64,000 nt of DNA, from positions 248,001 through 312,000 of the forward strand of contig NZ_WQCG01000001.1 of NCBI RefSeq assembly GCF_013032505.1. Reading direction: 5' to 3'. The position numbers were made by a program, and so were the translations under genes. This document shows positions 55,879-64,000 of the stretch, piece after piece. Within the stretch, counting starts at the first letter, position 1. Every line of letters begins with the position of its first letter. The stretch comes from Ruegeria atlantica (lineage in GTDB: Bacteria; Pseudomonadota; Alphaproteobacteria; Rhodobacterales; Rhodobacteraceae). The notes beneath the pieces are model-generated. The model made no database searches, was not told the origin of the DNA, and saw only the letters and a program-made list of their open reading frames with translations.

Positions 55879-57783
55879 ATGAACATCAGCACCCTGCCCC
55901 CTCAGATCACGGTCAACGGCGTTCGCCTGAACGCAACCCCCGGCCAACGCCCGGTTTGTGTCGACGGAAGCACCACGATTTGCGAGCTGTTTCGGAACCG
56001 CTGCACTGAGCTTGGTGATCGAACGGCGCACCGAGAAAAGGACCTTGGCATCTGGAGGTCATATTCCTGGGCGGACTATTGGCAGCATGCCAAGTGGATT
56101 GGGCTGGCCCTGCGCAAATTGGGGCTGCAACGGGGCGAGGTTGTCTCGATCCTGTCCGAGGATCGAAAGGAATGGGCCTGGTTCGACATGGGCATTCAGG
56201 CCGTTGGCGGCATCGCATCGGGCGTCTACACCACCGATTCTGCCAGCCAATTGAAATATCTCATCAATGACAGTGACAGCCGATTTCTGATCGTCGAAAA
56301 CGAAGAGCAGCTGGACAAGTTCCTGCAGGTTGAAGACGAGGTTCCCGGCCTTCTGAATGTCATCATTCTGGACGATGAGGGGCTGCACGATCTGGACCAC
56401 GCGCGCTGCATCATGATCGACGCGCTATATACTTTGGGCCAGCAGGCCGAGGCTGAAGAACCCGATCGCTTTGAGGCCGAGATAGCTCTGGCATCACCGC
56501 AGGACACTGCACTTCTGATTTACACCTCGGGCACCACAGGAATGCCGAAAGGCGCGATGCTGAGCCACGAGAACATATTGGCCGCGATTGAATGCGGGGC
56601 CCATGCGCTGCCCGCGCTCGAGTCTGACGAACAGCTATGCTTTCTGCCGCTGTGCCATATTCTTGAACGGGACGTATCTATCTATTTCCCGCTGGCTGCA
56701 AAATGCGTTGTTAACTTTGCCGAAAGCCCCGAGACGGTGTTTGCGAACCTGCAGGAAATCTCACCGTCGACCTTCACGGCCGTTCCACGGGTTTGGGAAA
56801 AGATCTATTCGTATGTTCAGATCATGACGCAGGACGCAACGCCCACTGGCCGCGCAGCCTTTGGCATGGCGCTGAAAGCAGGGTTCAAGCGTGCGGAATA
56901 CATATTGGCTGGAAAACCCGTCCCTGCCGGCGTTGCTGCACAGTTCTGGGTGTGGGACAGGTTGGTTCTGCGTAATTTGCGCCGTATGTTGGGGATGGAC
57001 AAGATGCGTCGTGGCGGTTCGGGCGCTGCCCCGATTTCGACGGACCTGCTAAAATGGTACTGGGCCATTGGCGTGCCGTTGGTCGAAGGGTTCGGGATGA
57101 CCGAAACCTCGGGCTTGGCGACGCTTAACACAATCGAAAACAACAAGGTCGGAACCATCGGACGCGCGGTTCCCGGAAATGACATCCGGATATCCGACGA
57201 CGGCGAGATTCAGCTAAAGGGCCTCAACATTTTTCAGGGTTATTGGCGCAATAACGCAAAAACGGCCGAAACTTTCACTGCCGATGGATGGCTGCGAACC
57301 GGCGACCTCGGGCATATTGATGAGGATGGCTACGTTACCATCTCAGGCCGAATGAAAGACATCATCATCACTGCTGGCGGCAAGAATATCACCCCGGCCG
57401 AGATCGAAAGCCGGTTGAAATTCAGCCACTACATCTCGGACGCGGTGATAATCGGTGATAAGCGAAAGTTCCTGACCGCGCTGATCATGATTGATCAGGA
57501 AAACGTCGAGAAATTTGCGCAGGATCGGAAAATTCCGTTTTCAAATTTTGCATCCCTCTGTGCGGCCCCTGAAATCAAAGATCAGATTCAAGGGGAAATC
57601 GATGCGGTTAATAAGGATTTTGCACGGGTCGAGCAGATCAAGGACTTTCGCCTGATTGATGTACTTCTGACCGCAGATGACGATGAACTGACCGCAACAA
57701 TGAAGCTGAAACGCAGCTTTGTCGAAAAGAAACACGGCCATCTTATTGAAGACATGTACAATCAAAAAAAAGAGATAACCTAA
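55879..57783 (+). CDS. AMP-dependent acyl-CoA synthetase (long-chain type)
   Basis: 634 residues from ATG 55879 (GGAGGTGA upstream). AMP-binding motif YTSGTTGMPKG (about 215-225), LPLCHILERDVSIYFPLAAKC, GFGMTETSG, DGWLRTGDLGHIDEDGYVTISGRMKDIIITAGGKNITPAEIES. Activates a carboxylic acid to its CoA ester with ATP. It sits inside the transporter operon, between livF and the binding protein, so the transported ligand is probably the acid it activates (a long-chain or aromatic acid). Confidence 0.92.
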   Translation: MNISTLPPQITVNGVRLNATPGQRPVCVDGSTTICELFRNRCTELGDRTAHREKDLGIWRSYSWADYWQHAKWIGLALRKLGLQRGEVVSILSEDRKEWAWFDMGIQAVGGIASGVYTTDSASQLKYLINDSDSRFLIVENEEQLDKFLQVEDEVPGLLNVIILDDEGLHDLDHARCIMIDALYTLGQQAEAEEPDRFEAEIALASPQDTALLIYTSGTTGMPKGAMLSHENILAAIECGAHALPALESDEQLCFLPLCHILERDVSIYFPLAAKCVVNFAESPETVFANLQEISPSTFTAVPRVWEKIYSYVQIMTQDATPTGRAAFGMALKAGFKRAEYILAGKPVPAGVAAQFWVWDRLVLRNLRRMLGMDKMRRGGSGAAPISTDLLKWYWAIGVPLVEGFGMTETSGLATLNTIENNKVGTIGRAVPGNDIRISDDGEIQLKGLNIFQGYWRNNAKTAETFTADGWLRTGDLGHIDEDGYVTISGRMKDIIITAGGKNITPAEIESRLKFSHYISDAVIIGDKRKFLTALIMIDQENVEKFAQDRKIPFSNFASLCAAPEIKDQIQGEIDAVNKDFARVEQIKDFRLIDVLLTADDDELTATMKLKRSFVEKKHGHLIEDMYNQKKEIT

Positions 57784-57796
57784 AGGGAGGAGAAAG

Positions 57797-58957
57797 ATGA
57801 AGAATGTGATCATGCGGCTGGCGGCGGCCACCGCTTTGACGGCTTCGGCGACCCTTGCCAATGCACAGACCCAAGGTGTCACGGATGATGAGATCATCAT
57901 CGGGTCGGTCAATGACCTGAGCGGTATCTTCGCAGCCGTCGGTGTTCCGGCGACCAAGGGCGCAAATGTGGTGTTTGACCGCGTGAACGCTAATGGTGGC
58001 ATACACGGGCGGACGATCCGCTATGTTGTCGAGGACAATGGGTATCAGATGCCGCGTGCGATGCAGGGTTATAACAAGCTGCTGAACCGCGACAAGGTGT
58101 TCGCAATGCTGCAGTCGCTGGGAACGCCGATGAATGTCGCGGGGTTCAAGCTGTTGGATCCAAAAGGTATTCCCAATGTTGCCCCTTTGTCTGCTGCACG
58201 ACAGATGTTGCAGGAGCCGATGGACAACAAGTTCACGGCCTTTTCCACATATTTTGACCAAAGCCGTGTCGGTGTGAAATATCTCGCTGAGCAATTTGGT
58301 GGTCAGTCTGTGTGTTCGATGTATCTGCCAACCGATTTTGGTGAGGAAATCGTTGAAGGCACCAAGGCCGGTGCCGAAGAAGCCGGGATCGCTTTCGTCG
58401 CTGAGACCACGCACAAACCGGATGAAACGGATTTCGTCGGCTCACTCAGCAAGTTAAAGGAAGAAGGCTGCGAAATCGTAACGATCGCTCTGGGCGTACG
58501 ACAGGCTATTACAGTTGTCGGCACGGCCAAAAAGATGGGCCTTGCAGATATGAAGTTCCTTGGCACCTCGGCCAGCTTCCTGACCGTCGTTGCGCAAGTG
58601 CCGGGCGGTGTGACCGACGGTTTCTATGCCGCCGCATCCTGGCAGGATCTGTGGTCCCGCGCGGAAGACCCCGCCCCTGCCGCCTTCATCGAAGAATATA
58701 AAGCGGCAACCGGTGAAGATCCCGTCGGGTTCGCAATGCTGGGATATTCTGCTGCTGAAACAATGGTCAAAGCGCTTGAGGCTGCTGGCCCCGATCTGAC
58801 GCATGAAAGCTTTATCGCGGCCATGGAAACGCTGGACTATCAGGATGAACTGGTCGGAAACCACATGACTTTCGGACCTGATGACCATCAAGGAGCCGAT
58901 TCAGTCTATGTGAATGTTGTCGAAAACGGTGCCTGGAAGATGGTGTACGAAGAATAG
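57797..58957 (+). CDS. LIV-type ABC transporter substrate-binding protein (second system)
   Basis: 386 residues. Signal peptide about 1-24 (ends NAQT). Peripla_BP_6 fold: DDEIIIGSVNDLSGIFAAVGVPATKGANVVFDRVNANGGIHGRTIRYVVEDNGYQMPRAMQGYNKLLNRDKVFAML. Last gene of the operon. Divergent enough from the 11681 protein to suggest another ligand. GGGAGGAG lies upstream of the ATG. Confidence 0.92.
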   Translation: MKNVIMRLAAATALTASATLANAQTQGVTDDEIIIGSVNDLSGIFAAVGVPATKGANVVFDRVNANGGIHGRTIRYVVEDNGYQMPRAMQGYNKLLNRDKVFAMLQSLGTPMNVAGFKLLDPKGIPNVAPLSAARQMLQEPMDNKFTAFSTYFDQSRVGVKYLAEQFGGQSVCSMYLPTDFGEEIVEGTKAGAEEAGIAFVAETTHKPDETDFVGSLSKLKEEGCEIVTIALGVRQAITVVGTAKKMGLADMKFLGTSASFLTVVAQVPGGVTDGFYAAASWQDLWSRAEDPAPAAFIEEYKAATGEDPVGFAMLGYSAAETMVKALEAAGPDLTHESFIAAMETLDYQDELVGNHMTFGPDDHQGADSVYVNVVENGAWKMVYEE

Positions 58958-58981
58958 CGTCCAACCTACATCTCAAACGAA

Positions 58982-59013
58982 AAAGGGCTCGCGAATGCGA
59001 GCCCTTTGATTTT
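58982..59013. terminator. Shared terminator between the LIV operon and rpsI
   Basis: An 11-bp stem AAAGGGCTCGC (58982-58992) / GCGAGCCCTTT (58997-59007), loop GAAT, then GATTTTTG on the plus strand and TTCG on the minus strand. It lies between convergent genes. Confidence 0.8.
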
Positions 59014-59029
59014 TGCACTCGGCAGCGAA

Positions 59030-59515
59030 TTAACGCTTTGAGAACTGGAACGAACGACGCGCTTTGCGCTTACCGTATTTCTTACGTTCCACAACGCGGC
59101 TGTCGCGGGTCAGGAAGCCCGCGGCTTTCAGAGCACCACGCAGCGACGGATCGTACAGTTGCAGCGCTTTCGAGATGCCGTGCTTGACCGCACCGGCCTG
59201 ACCGGTCAGGCCACCGCCTTTGACGGTTGCGACAACGTCGAATTCACCTTCAACACCAGCAACCTGGAACGGCTGGCGCAGGATCAGTTGCAGAACGGGA
59301 CGAGCGAAGTACTTGTCCTGGTCTTTGCCGTTCACGGTGACCTTGCCGGAACCCGGCTTGATCCAAACGCGGGCAACAGCGTCTTTACGCTTGCCGGTGG
59401 CATAAGAACGACCCAGTTCGTCACGTACGGGTTCACGCACGATGACTTCTTCGGCCACAACCTCAACGCCTGCAACGGCGCTCAGCTCTTCGAGAGTATT
59501 GATCTGATCAGCCAT
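59030..59515 (-). CDS. rpsI: 30S ribosomal protein S9
   Basis: 161 residues from ATG 59515 ([14 protein letters not shown] 59521 is two codons earlier). S9 core after a ~35-residue extension: [30 protein letters not shown] and the C-terminal [17 protein letters not shown] that reaches the P-site tRNA. Coupled to rplM. Confidence 0.97.
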   Translation of the reverse strand: MADQINTLEELSAVAGVEVVAEEVIVREPVRDELGRSYATGKRKDAVARVWIKPGSGKVTVNGKDQDKYFARPVLQLILRQPFQVAGVEGEFDVVATVKGGGLTGQAGAVKHGISKALQLYDPSLRGALKAAGFLTRDSRVVERKKYGKRKARRSFQFSKR

Positions 59516-59520
59516 GGTCA

Positions 59521-59979
59521 TTAGCTCCGGGTGTTTTTCTTGTTCATGGATGCAACATCCAGAACTTCGGGCGCTTGCGCCTCATGGGGATGCTCGGCAC
59601 CGGCATAAACGCGCAGGTTGGTCATCTGCTGACGCGCCAGACGGTTGCCCGGCAGCATGCGCTTGACCGCTTGGGTCACGACGCGCTCGGGGTGTGCACC
59701 CTCGAGGATCTGCTGCTTGGTGCGCGACTTGATGCCGCCCGGGTGGCCAGTGTGCCAGTAGAAGTTCTCTTCGCGCTTCTTGCCGGTCATCTGGATTTTG
59801 TCAGCGTTGATCACGATGACGTTGTCGCCCATGTCCATGTTCGGGGTGAACGACGCTTTGTGCTTGCCACGCAGGCGCATGGCGACGATCGAGGCAAGAC
59901 GGCCCAGAACAACGCCCTCGGCGTCGATCAGGATCCATTTCTTGTCGATGTCTGCAGGTGTTGCAGAAAAGGTTTTCAT
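59521..59979 (-). CDS. rplM: 50S ribosomal protein L13
   Basis: 152 residues. [62 protein letters not shown] and VKRMLPGN are typical. Followed immediately by rpsI (the usual rplM-rpsI pair). Confidence 0.97.
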   Translation of the reverse strand: MKTFSATPADIDKKWILIDAEGVVLGRLASIVAMRLRGKHKASFTPNMDMGDNVIVINADKIQMTGKKREENFYWHTGHPGGIKSRTKQQILEGAHPERVVTQAVKRMLPGNRLARQQMTNLRVYAGAEHPHEAQAPEVLDVASMNKKNTRS

Positions 59980-60223
59980 GGCAGGATAGTCCTGTTTGAT
60001 GTGAAAGACCGCCCCCGTGCGGAGCGGTCCGAATTCGATGTTGGGTGTTTAGAGGGACCGTTGTTGCACGTCAAGAACATGAAAGCTAAAAATAACGTTC
60101 AATTACAGCGTGTTACTAAATAGGTATTATTTTACCTCACAAATTTGACTTCAATTTTCCGCAAAATGCTTGGTCGCGATATACTGTCGCTAATCAGCTA
60201 TCGAAAATGGGAGTGCTAACAGA

Positions 60224-60586
60224 ATGGATTGGCAACAAACCATCGCCGATTACGGGGCGGCCTGGCAAGAAGCGGATCAAGGAAAGCGTCTGGACCTTCT
60301 CAAACGATGTTTCGCCGTAGACGGTACATATGTCGACCCAACTGCCAAAGTCAGAGGGCGGTCAAACCTGTGCAACCATATAGGGGAAGTCCTGCAAAGC
60401 TCCGACGGTCGGGTCGAGCTGACCAGCAAACCGAATAATCACCACGATGTCGTCCACTTCACCTGGCACATGGTTGGTGCCGACGGCCGCGATATGGTCA
60501 CCGGCCACGATTTCGTTCAATTTGATGAACAAGGGCAGATTTCACATCTTGCCGGGTTCTTTGGGGATCCCGCCCCATTAACTTAG
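60224..60586 (+). CDS. SnoaL/NTF2-like protein
   Basis: 120 residues. Single NTF2-like fold: WQQTIADYGAAWQEADQGKRLDLLKRCFAVDGTYVDPTAKVRGRSNLCNHI and HFTWHMVGADGRDMVTGHDFVQFDEQGQISHLAGFFGDPAPL. Small-molecule binding or isomerase-type pocket; no function known. It converges on the MocR gene (4 bases between stop codons). Confidence 0.72.
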   Translation: MDWQQTIADYGAAWQEADQGKRLDLLKRCFAVDGTYVDPTAKVRGRSNLCNHIGEVLQSSDGRVELTSKPNNHHDVVHFTWHMVGADGRDMVTGHDFVQFDEQGQISHLAGFFGDPAPLT

Positions 60587-60590
60587 GATA

Positions 60591-61994
60591 CTAGACGCTG
60601 ATCTGTTCAGGTGGATTATCCAAAAGCGCCCGCAGGCGTTGCATCGCGTCTTCGAAGCGTTCCAGCGATACGTGCCCATTCATTGCAATTCGTACCGCGT
60701 TGGGGGCTCGTCCGTCCCGCAGCGCGAACTCGTCTGCGGACCGAAGCTGAATACCTTCCCGTTCGGCCGCACGGCTAAACGCTGCGGCGCGCCAGCCTGA
60801 TGGAAGGTTCAGCCAGACAAACGGAACATCCGGCGCCCAGTTAAGATCAAAGCCTCCCAATGCGTTGACCGTGACTCTGACATAGTCCCCCATCCGGGCG
60901 CGGACATCCCTTGCGATCTTTCGAGTTCGCGGATCGGACAGCAAGAGCCTGGTCAACTCGGCAAGAGGTTGCGCCAACCCAAAATAGCCGTATTCGGCCG
61001 AGCGTCGAAGGTCGACACTGCGTTCGCGCGGGGCAATGGCAAACCCAACCCGCAAAGCCGGCGTCAGGATTTTTGAGATCGACGAAACATGCCAACCCCG
61101 TTCGGGCGCAAGCGCGCGATAGCTGGGCTCGCGCGCGTCGCCCATCCGATAACAATCATCTTCGATGATCTGCAAATCATGGCGGCGGGCGACTTCGACA
61201 ACCTCTTTTCGACGCTCCAACGGCGTATGCGTTCCGGTTGGGTTTTGCACTTCGGGCGAGACGCAAACCGCTTGCGCCCGGGTCTGTCGCAAAATGTGAT
61301 CCATAGCCTGAGGGTCGATGCCCCACTTATCCATCTTAACGCCGACGACCTCGGCCCGCATCAACTCACCCGCTCTGCGGAACCCGGCATACGACAGATC
61401 CTCCACCAGAACGACAGGCTTGGGACCGCGCAGGATCGTCTGAAACACCAGGCACAATCCGTTTTGCCCGCCGTGGGTCAGAACAACATCATCATGGGTC
61501 AACGCGCCAAGTGGCAGATCTGAGAGCCATTCAACGACGGCTTCGCGCATGGGTTGGTACGCATCACGTGTCGGATAATTCATCAGCAACTGGGGATCGG
61601 CATTCGACACTTTCTTCAGGCATTCGCGTATCAACGCCACCTGCCCCACATCCGGCAATCTTGGGCTGAACAGGCTGACATCAGCGTTGTACTTGTCGTC
61701 GCGCAAGTGGAGTTGTCTTGCCCACACATCGTCAAGCAACGGCGATTTTGGAGGGGCCACAAATGTACCACGCCCAACCTCGGCTTGTAGCAATCCTTCG
61801 TCCGTTAGAATCGTATACGCCCGGGCAACCGTGCCGGGCGTAATTTGTAATCGATACGCAAGTTCCCGGACCGGAGGTAGTTTGACCCCGACCTCCAGCG
61901 CCTTGTTCTCAATTGCTTTTCGTATTGTGTCGGCGACCAGAGTATACTTGGGACCTTTGGATTTTGGGAGCGCCTCTGGCCAAATTGTATCCAT
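60591..61994 (-). CDS. MocR-type regulator (GntR DNA-binding + aminotransferase-like domain)
   Basis: 467 residues. GntR winged helix about 15-85 (KYTLVADTIRKAIENKALEVGVKLPPVRELAYRLQITPGTVARAYTILTDEGLL), linker, then a fold-type I PLP domain (about 110-455) with YPTRDAYQPMREAVVEWL, LTHGGQNGLCLVFQTILRGPKPVVLVEDLSYAG, SPEVQNPTGTHTPLERR and SSISKILTPALRVGFAI (PLP Lys). Family members sense PLP or amino acids and activate neighbouring genes. It is divergent from a DUF1127 gene, with a nested dyad between. Confidence 0.87.
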   Translation of the reverse strand: MDTIWPEALPKSKGPKYTLVADTIRKAIENKALEVGVKLPPVRELAYRLQITPGTVARAYTILTDEGLLQAEVGRGTFVAPPKSPLLDDVWARQLHLRDDKYNADVSLFSPRLPDVGQVALIRECLKKVSNADPQLLMNYPTRDAYQPMREAVVEWLSDLPLGALTHDDVVLTHGGQNGLCLVFQTILRGPKPVVLVEDLSYAGFRRAGELMRAEVVGVKMDKWGIDPQAMDHILRQTRAQAVCVSPEVQNPTGTHTPLERRKEVVEVARRHDLQIIEDDCYRMGDAREPSYRALAPERGWHVSSISKILTPALRVGFAIAPRERSVDLRRSAEYGYFGLAQPLAELTRLLLSDPRTRKIARDVRARMGDYVRVTVNALGGFDLNWAPDVPFVWLNLPSGWRAAAFSRAAEREGIQLRSADEFALRDGRAPNAVRIAMNGHVSLERFEDAMQRLRALLDNPPEQISV

Positions 61995-62079
61995 TACAAT
62001 TCTTCCTTTGATTTTGACACAATCATGAATGTATCACACACATGTACCGAACAATTATACTTTGTGTCAATACAATTTG
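61981..62079. promoter_or_regulatory. Nested inverted repeats between MocR regulator and DUF1127 gene
   Basis: Outer pair: CAAATTGTAT (61981-61990) and ATACAATTTG (62070-62079), perfect. Inner pair: TTGACACAA (62014-62022) and TTGTGTCAA (62062-62070), perfect. The region also holds a TATACT (-10-like, 62056-62061). MocR regulators bind paired sites of this kind; autoregulation plus control of the DUF1127 gene is likely. The outer left site overlaps the regulator's start. Confidence 0.5.
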
Positions 62080-62093
62080 AAAGGAAACCCAAG

Positions 62094-62321
62094 ATGACAC
62101 GCCATATGCACAACCCCGCCCTCATGCTGCTGAACGATAGCCCTCGGCTGCCGATGATTGCCGCGCTGGCCGTGCGGTTTGCGGCGACTGTCACGAAATG
62201 GGAACGACAGCGCCGCAGCAGGATTAACCTGTCAAAGCTGGACGATCGGATGCTTAAAGATGTCGGATTGACCCGCCCAGAGGCTGACCGTGAGATCAAA
62301 CGCTATTTCTGGCAGTATTAA
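62094..62321 (+). CDS. DUF1127 domain small protein
   Basis: 75 residues from ATG 62094 (AAGGAAA upstream); a frame to 62025 has no good start. The C-terminal DUF1127 (about 40-73, WERQRRSRINLSKLDDRMLKDVGLTRPEADREIKRYFW) is Arg-rich and occurs in small alphaproteobacterial proteins, some of which affect RNA turnover or phosphate/carbon responses. Divergent from the MocR regulator, so probably its target. Confidence 0.78.
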   Translation: MTRHMHNPALMLLNDSPRLPMIAALAVRFAATVTKWERQRRSRINLSKLDDRMLKDVGLTRPEADREIKRYFWQY

Positions 62322-62356
62322 CCTATATCCCCAGTCCCTAACGGGACCTCTTCCTA

Positions 62357-62383
62357 GGCCGGGTTTCATACCCGGCCCTTTTT
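62357..62383. terminator. Terminator between DUF1127 and thioesterase genes
   Basis: GGCCGGGT (62357-62364) / ACCCGGCC (62370-62377), loop TTCAT, then CTTTTT. It overlaps the stop codon of the convergent PaaI-type gene by one or two bases. Confidence 0.75.
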
Positions 62384-62825
62384 ATCCAAATGCCGCCGCA
62401 GCAGACCCTTCGGGTGGCAATGAATAGGTCATAGTTGCACGCGCGACGGGCTTGTCAGAGCCTTCGGAGAACATCAGAACGTCACCCACCGCCAGCGTCT
62501 TACCCAGCTTTAACAAGCTGCATCGTGCGATCATATCATTGGACCCATCTGGCTTTCGCATAAAGTCCATAGAACATCCTGTAGTTACGGCCAGCGATTG
62601 ACGCCCCTTCAAAGCAAGAATCATGGCATAGACGCTGACATCGGCCAGACCGAACATTGACGGACCTGAGACCGTTCCGCCGGGGCGAAGATGTCTATCC
62701 CCCACTTTCAGGCGCATGGTGATCGAGTTCTCGTCCAAACTGTCAATGACAAAGTCCTTCTCGACCTGCGGAAACACTTGGATCAAATAGTCTGATAGCT
62801 GTTCGCGGTTCAAAACCAACGACAT
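62382..62825 (-). CDS. PaaI-family thioesterase (hotdog fold)
   Basis: 147 residues. Hotdog fold with RPGGTVSGPSMFGLADVSVYAMILALKG (catalytic Asp-like position in GLADVSVY) and VTTGCSMDFMRKPDGSNDMIARCSLLKLGKTLAVGDVLMFSEG. Hydrolyses CoA thioesters. Divergent from the enoyl-CoA hydratase, with which it could act on related CoA compounds. Confidence 0.87.
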   Translation of the reverse strand: MSLVLNREQLSDYLIQVFPQVEKDFVIDSLDENSITMRLKVGDRHLRPGGTVSGPSMFGLADVSVYAMILALKGRQSLAVTTGCSMDFMRKPDGSNDMIARCSLLKLGKTLAVGDVLMFSEGSDKPVARATMTYSLPPEGSAAAAFG

Positions 62826-62882
62826 ACTTCCCCTCCTCGTATTGCCGCCCTAGAGTTGGCCAACATCAGATCGGAGAGCAAG

Positions 62883-63668
62883 ATGGGAATTCTGGAACGT
62901 AACGACACGAATGGTGTCGCCCGGTTGAAAATGAACGCACCCGAGCGCCTGAACGCCCTGAGCGATGAGATGCTGGCAGCCCTACAGACTGAATTCGACG
63001 CCTTAAGCAACGACCAAAGTATTCGCGCCGTGATCCTGTCTGGTGAAGGCAAAGCGTTTTGTGCGGGGCACGATCTGAAGCAAATGACGGCTGGGCGTCA
63101 AAGCGAGGATGGCGGAAAGGCCTATTTCCAGGACCTGTTTGCGCGGTGCGCCAAGATGATGCTGTCGATACAGTCCCTCCCCCAACCGGTGATTGCCCAG
63201 GTCCACGGTATCGCCACAGCCGCCGGTTGCCAGTTGGTGGCAACTTGCGATCTGGCCATTGCCGCAGAAGGTACGCGCTTTGGTGTTAATGGGGTCAATA
63301 TTGGGCTGTTCTGCTCGACACCTATGGTGGCCCTCAGCCGGAACATCCCACGGAAACGGGCGTTTGAAATGCTGACCACGGGCGAATTCATCACCGCCGA
63401 ACGTGCCGCCGAACTGGGCCTGATCAATCGCGCGGTTCCCGAAAAGGTGTTGGAGCAAGAGACAATGGCGCTGGCAGAACTGTTAGCAGCCAAGCTTGGA
63501 TCAGCCGTCAAAGTGGGCAAACAGGCGTTTTACAAGCAATTGGATATGTCAATCGAACAGGCCTATGCCTATACTGGAGAGGTAATGGCACAGAATATGA
63601 TGCATCGAGATACCGAAGAAGGAATTTCTGCATTTATCGAAAAAAGATCGCCAAATTGGGATCAATAG
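62883..63668 (+). CDS. Enoyl-CoA hydratase/isomerase family protein
   Basis: 261 residues from ATG 62883 (GAGAG upstream); a frame from 62856 is not conserved. Crotonase fold: NAPERLNALSDEMLAALQTEFDAL, SGEGKAFCAGHDLKQM (CoA oxyanion hole), HGIATAAGCQLVATCDLAIAAEGTRFGVNGVNIGLFCSTPMVALSRNI. The Glu usually at the hydration site near 115 is replaced by ATAAGCQL, as in echA/ECHDC3-like proteins, so the reaction is uncertain. Confidence 0.85.
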   Translation: MGILERNDTNGVARLKMNAPERLNALSDEMLAALQTEFDALSNDQSIRAVILSGEGKAFCAGHDLKQMTAGRQSEDGGKAYFQDLFARCAKMMLSIQSLPQPVIAQVHGIATAAGCQLVATCDLAIAAEGTRFGVNGVNIGLFCSTPMVALSRNIPRKRAFEMLTTGEFITAERAAELGLINRAVPEKVLEQETMALAELLAAKLGSAVKVGKQAFYKQLDMSIEQAYAYTGEVMAQNMMHRDTEEGISAFIEKRSPNWDQ

Positions 63669-63691
63669 AAGGATTATTTGGGGAATTTTTC

Positions 63692-63829
63692 TCAACTGTT
63701 CGCATTTTTGTACTTTTCAAAAGGGTCACACTGTGGCAAAGCTGAGACAAGGCTTTGGCCCAGATACGCTTTTGGGTCGCTGTAGGCGGAAGGTCCCTCC
63801 AAGCTGGTTTCTCTCACCGGCGCTGACAT
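63692..63829 (-). CDS. Possible small protein upstream of trmFO
   Basis: Open frame of 45 residues (ATG 63829), or 81 if an ATG at 63934 is used. The longer form has a basic and then hydrophobic stretch (VSFKIPSIFGGVLGVAAAG) like a signal peptide. A 17-base palindrome AAAATAC-TAG-GTATTTT (63861-63877) lies upstream of the shorter start. No homolog recognised; it may not be a gene. Confidence 0.25.
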   Translation of the reverse strand: MSAPVRETSLEGPSAYSDPKAYLGQSLVSALPQCDPFEKYKNANS

Positions 63830-63932
63830 CCCCGCCGCGGCGACCCCAAGTACTCCCCCGAAAATACTAGGTATTTTGAACGAAACTAAGCGTGTGTTGC
63901 GTTGCGCGGTGCAGTGCCCTATGTGGCACGTC

Positions 63933-64000
63933 ATGACACAAAAATTGCACATCGTTGGCGGTGGCATGGCAGGATCCGAGGCGGCCTGGCAAGCGGCTGA
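63933..64000 (+). CDS. trmFO: TrmFO, tRNA m5U54 methyltransferase, N-terminal fragment
   Basis: Only the first 22 codons are in the window, cut by the window end: MTQKLHIVGGGMAGSEAAWQ, the FAD-binding GxGxxGSE motif of TrmFO (Gid). It makes m5U54 in tRNA using methylenetetrahydrofolate. Confidence 0.8.
   Translation, partial: MTQKLHIVGGGMAGSEAAWQAA

Overview
The window is a 64 kb chromosomal segment of an alphaproteobacterium, most likely a marine Rhodobacterales (Roseobacter group, Ruegeria-like). Clues are the protein style, an IalB-family protein, ChpT, OlsB/OlsA, class II DAHP synthase, a MocR/DUF1127 pair, two branched-chain-amino-acid (LIV) ABC operons and a perfect CtrA box. No phage, insertion sequence, CRISPR array or rRNA was seen. 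One tRNA gene (Ser, anticodon CGA) is present. The genes are ordinary core genes with several unusual details between them.

Layout. 1-3.3 kb: the end of an L,D-transpeptidase, then lpxD, an acyl carrier protein and a ketoacyl-ACP synthase (envelope/lipid A). 3.3-6.2 kb: IalB-family protein, a candidate alpha-r8/MmgR-type small RNA, a YjgR/HerA-like ATPase and a small lipoprotein. 6.3-12.9 kb: a minus-strand LIV operon (binding protein, livG, livF, livH, livM), split between livF and livH by two paralogous small secreted proteins and a 23-codon reading frame resembling the start of LivH. 13-16.7 kb: a PQQ-type sugar dehydrogenase, a GlxA-type regulator and DAHP synthase. 16.7-19.7 kb: a PAS protein behind a CtrA box, then yicC-gmk-gamma carbonic anhydrase. 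19.7-27.2 kb: the phosphate regulon phoR-pstSCAB-phoU-phoB with a four-unit Pho box before pstS. 27.3-35.4 kb: acyl-CoA and carboxylate metabolism (glutaryl-CoA dehydrogenase, SDRs, TesB, an esterase-like beta-lactamase-fold hydrolase, an isomerase, an APH-like kinase, a quinone reductase). 35.5-36.7 kb: aroQ overlapping a LuxR-type regulator.

37-47.6 kb is housekeeping: tsf, rpsB, olsB-olsA (ornithine lipid), DUF3553, chpT, proA, proB, obgE, a GNAT-LysE-GNAT overlap operon, rpmA, and rplU with a C-terminal helix-hairpin-helix extension. 47.8-51.1 kb: two DUF2059 secreted paralogs, tRNA-Ser, a small membrane protein and a secreted or anchored protein built of six 11-residue repeats. 51.2-59 kb: a quinone-reductase-like protein and a second LIV operon (livHMGF, acyl-CoA synthetase, binding protein), probably importing a carboxylate that is then CoA-activated. 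59-64 kb: rpsI-rplM, a SnoaL-like protein, a MocR regulator divergent from a DUF1127 protein with a large nested dyad between them, a PaaI-type thioesterase, an enoyl-CoA hydratase and the first codons of trmFO.

The points most worth a second look are the small RNA at about 4.2 kb, the LivH-like mini-ORF with its two neighbouring small secreted paralogs (8.8-9.9 kb), the LuxR-type regulator that lacks canonical AHL-contact residues, the 11-mer repeat protein with a possible sigma-E-like promoter, and the MocR/DUF1127 operator region.
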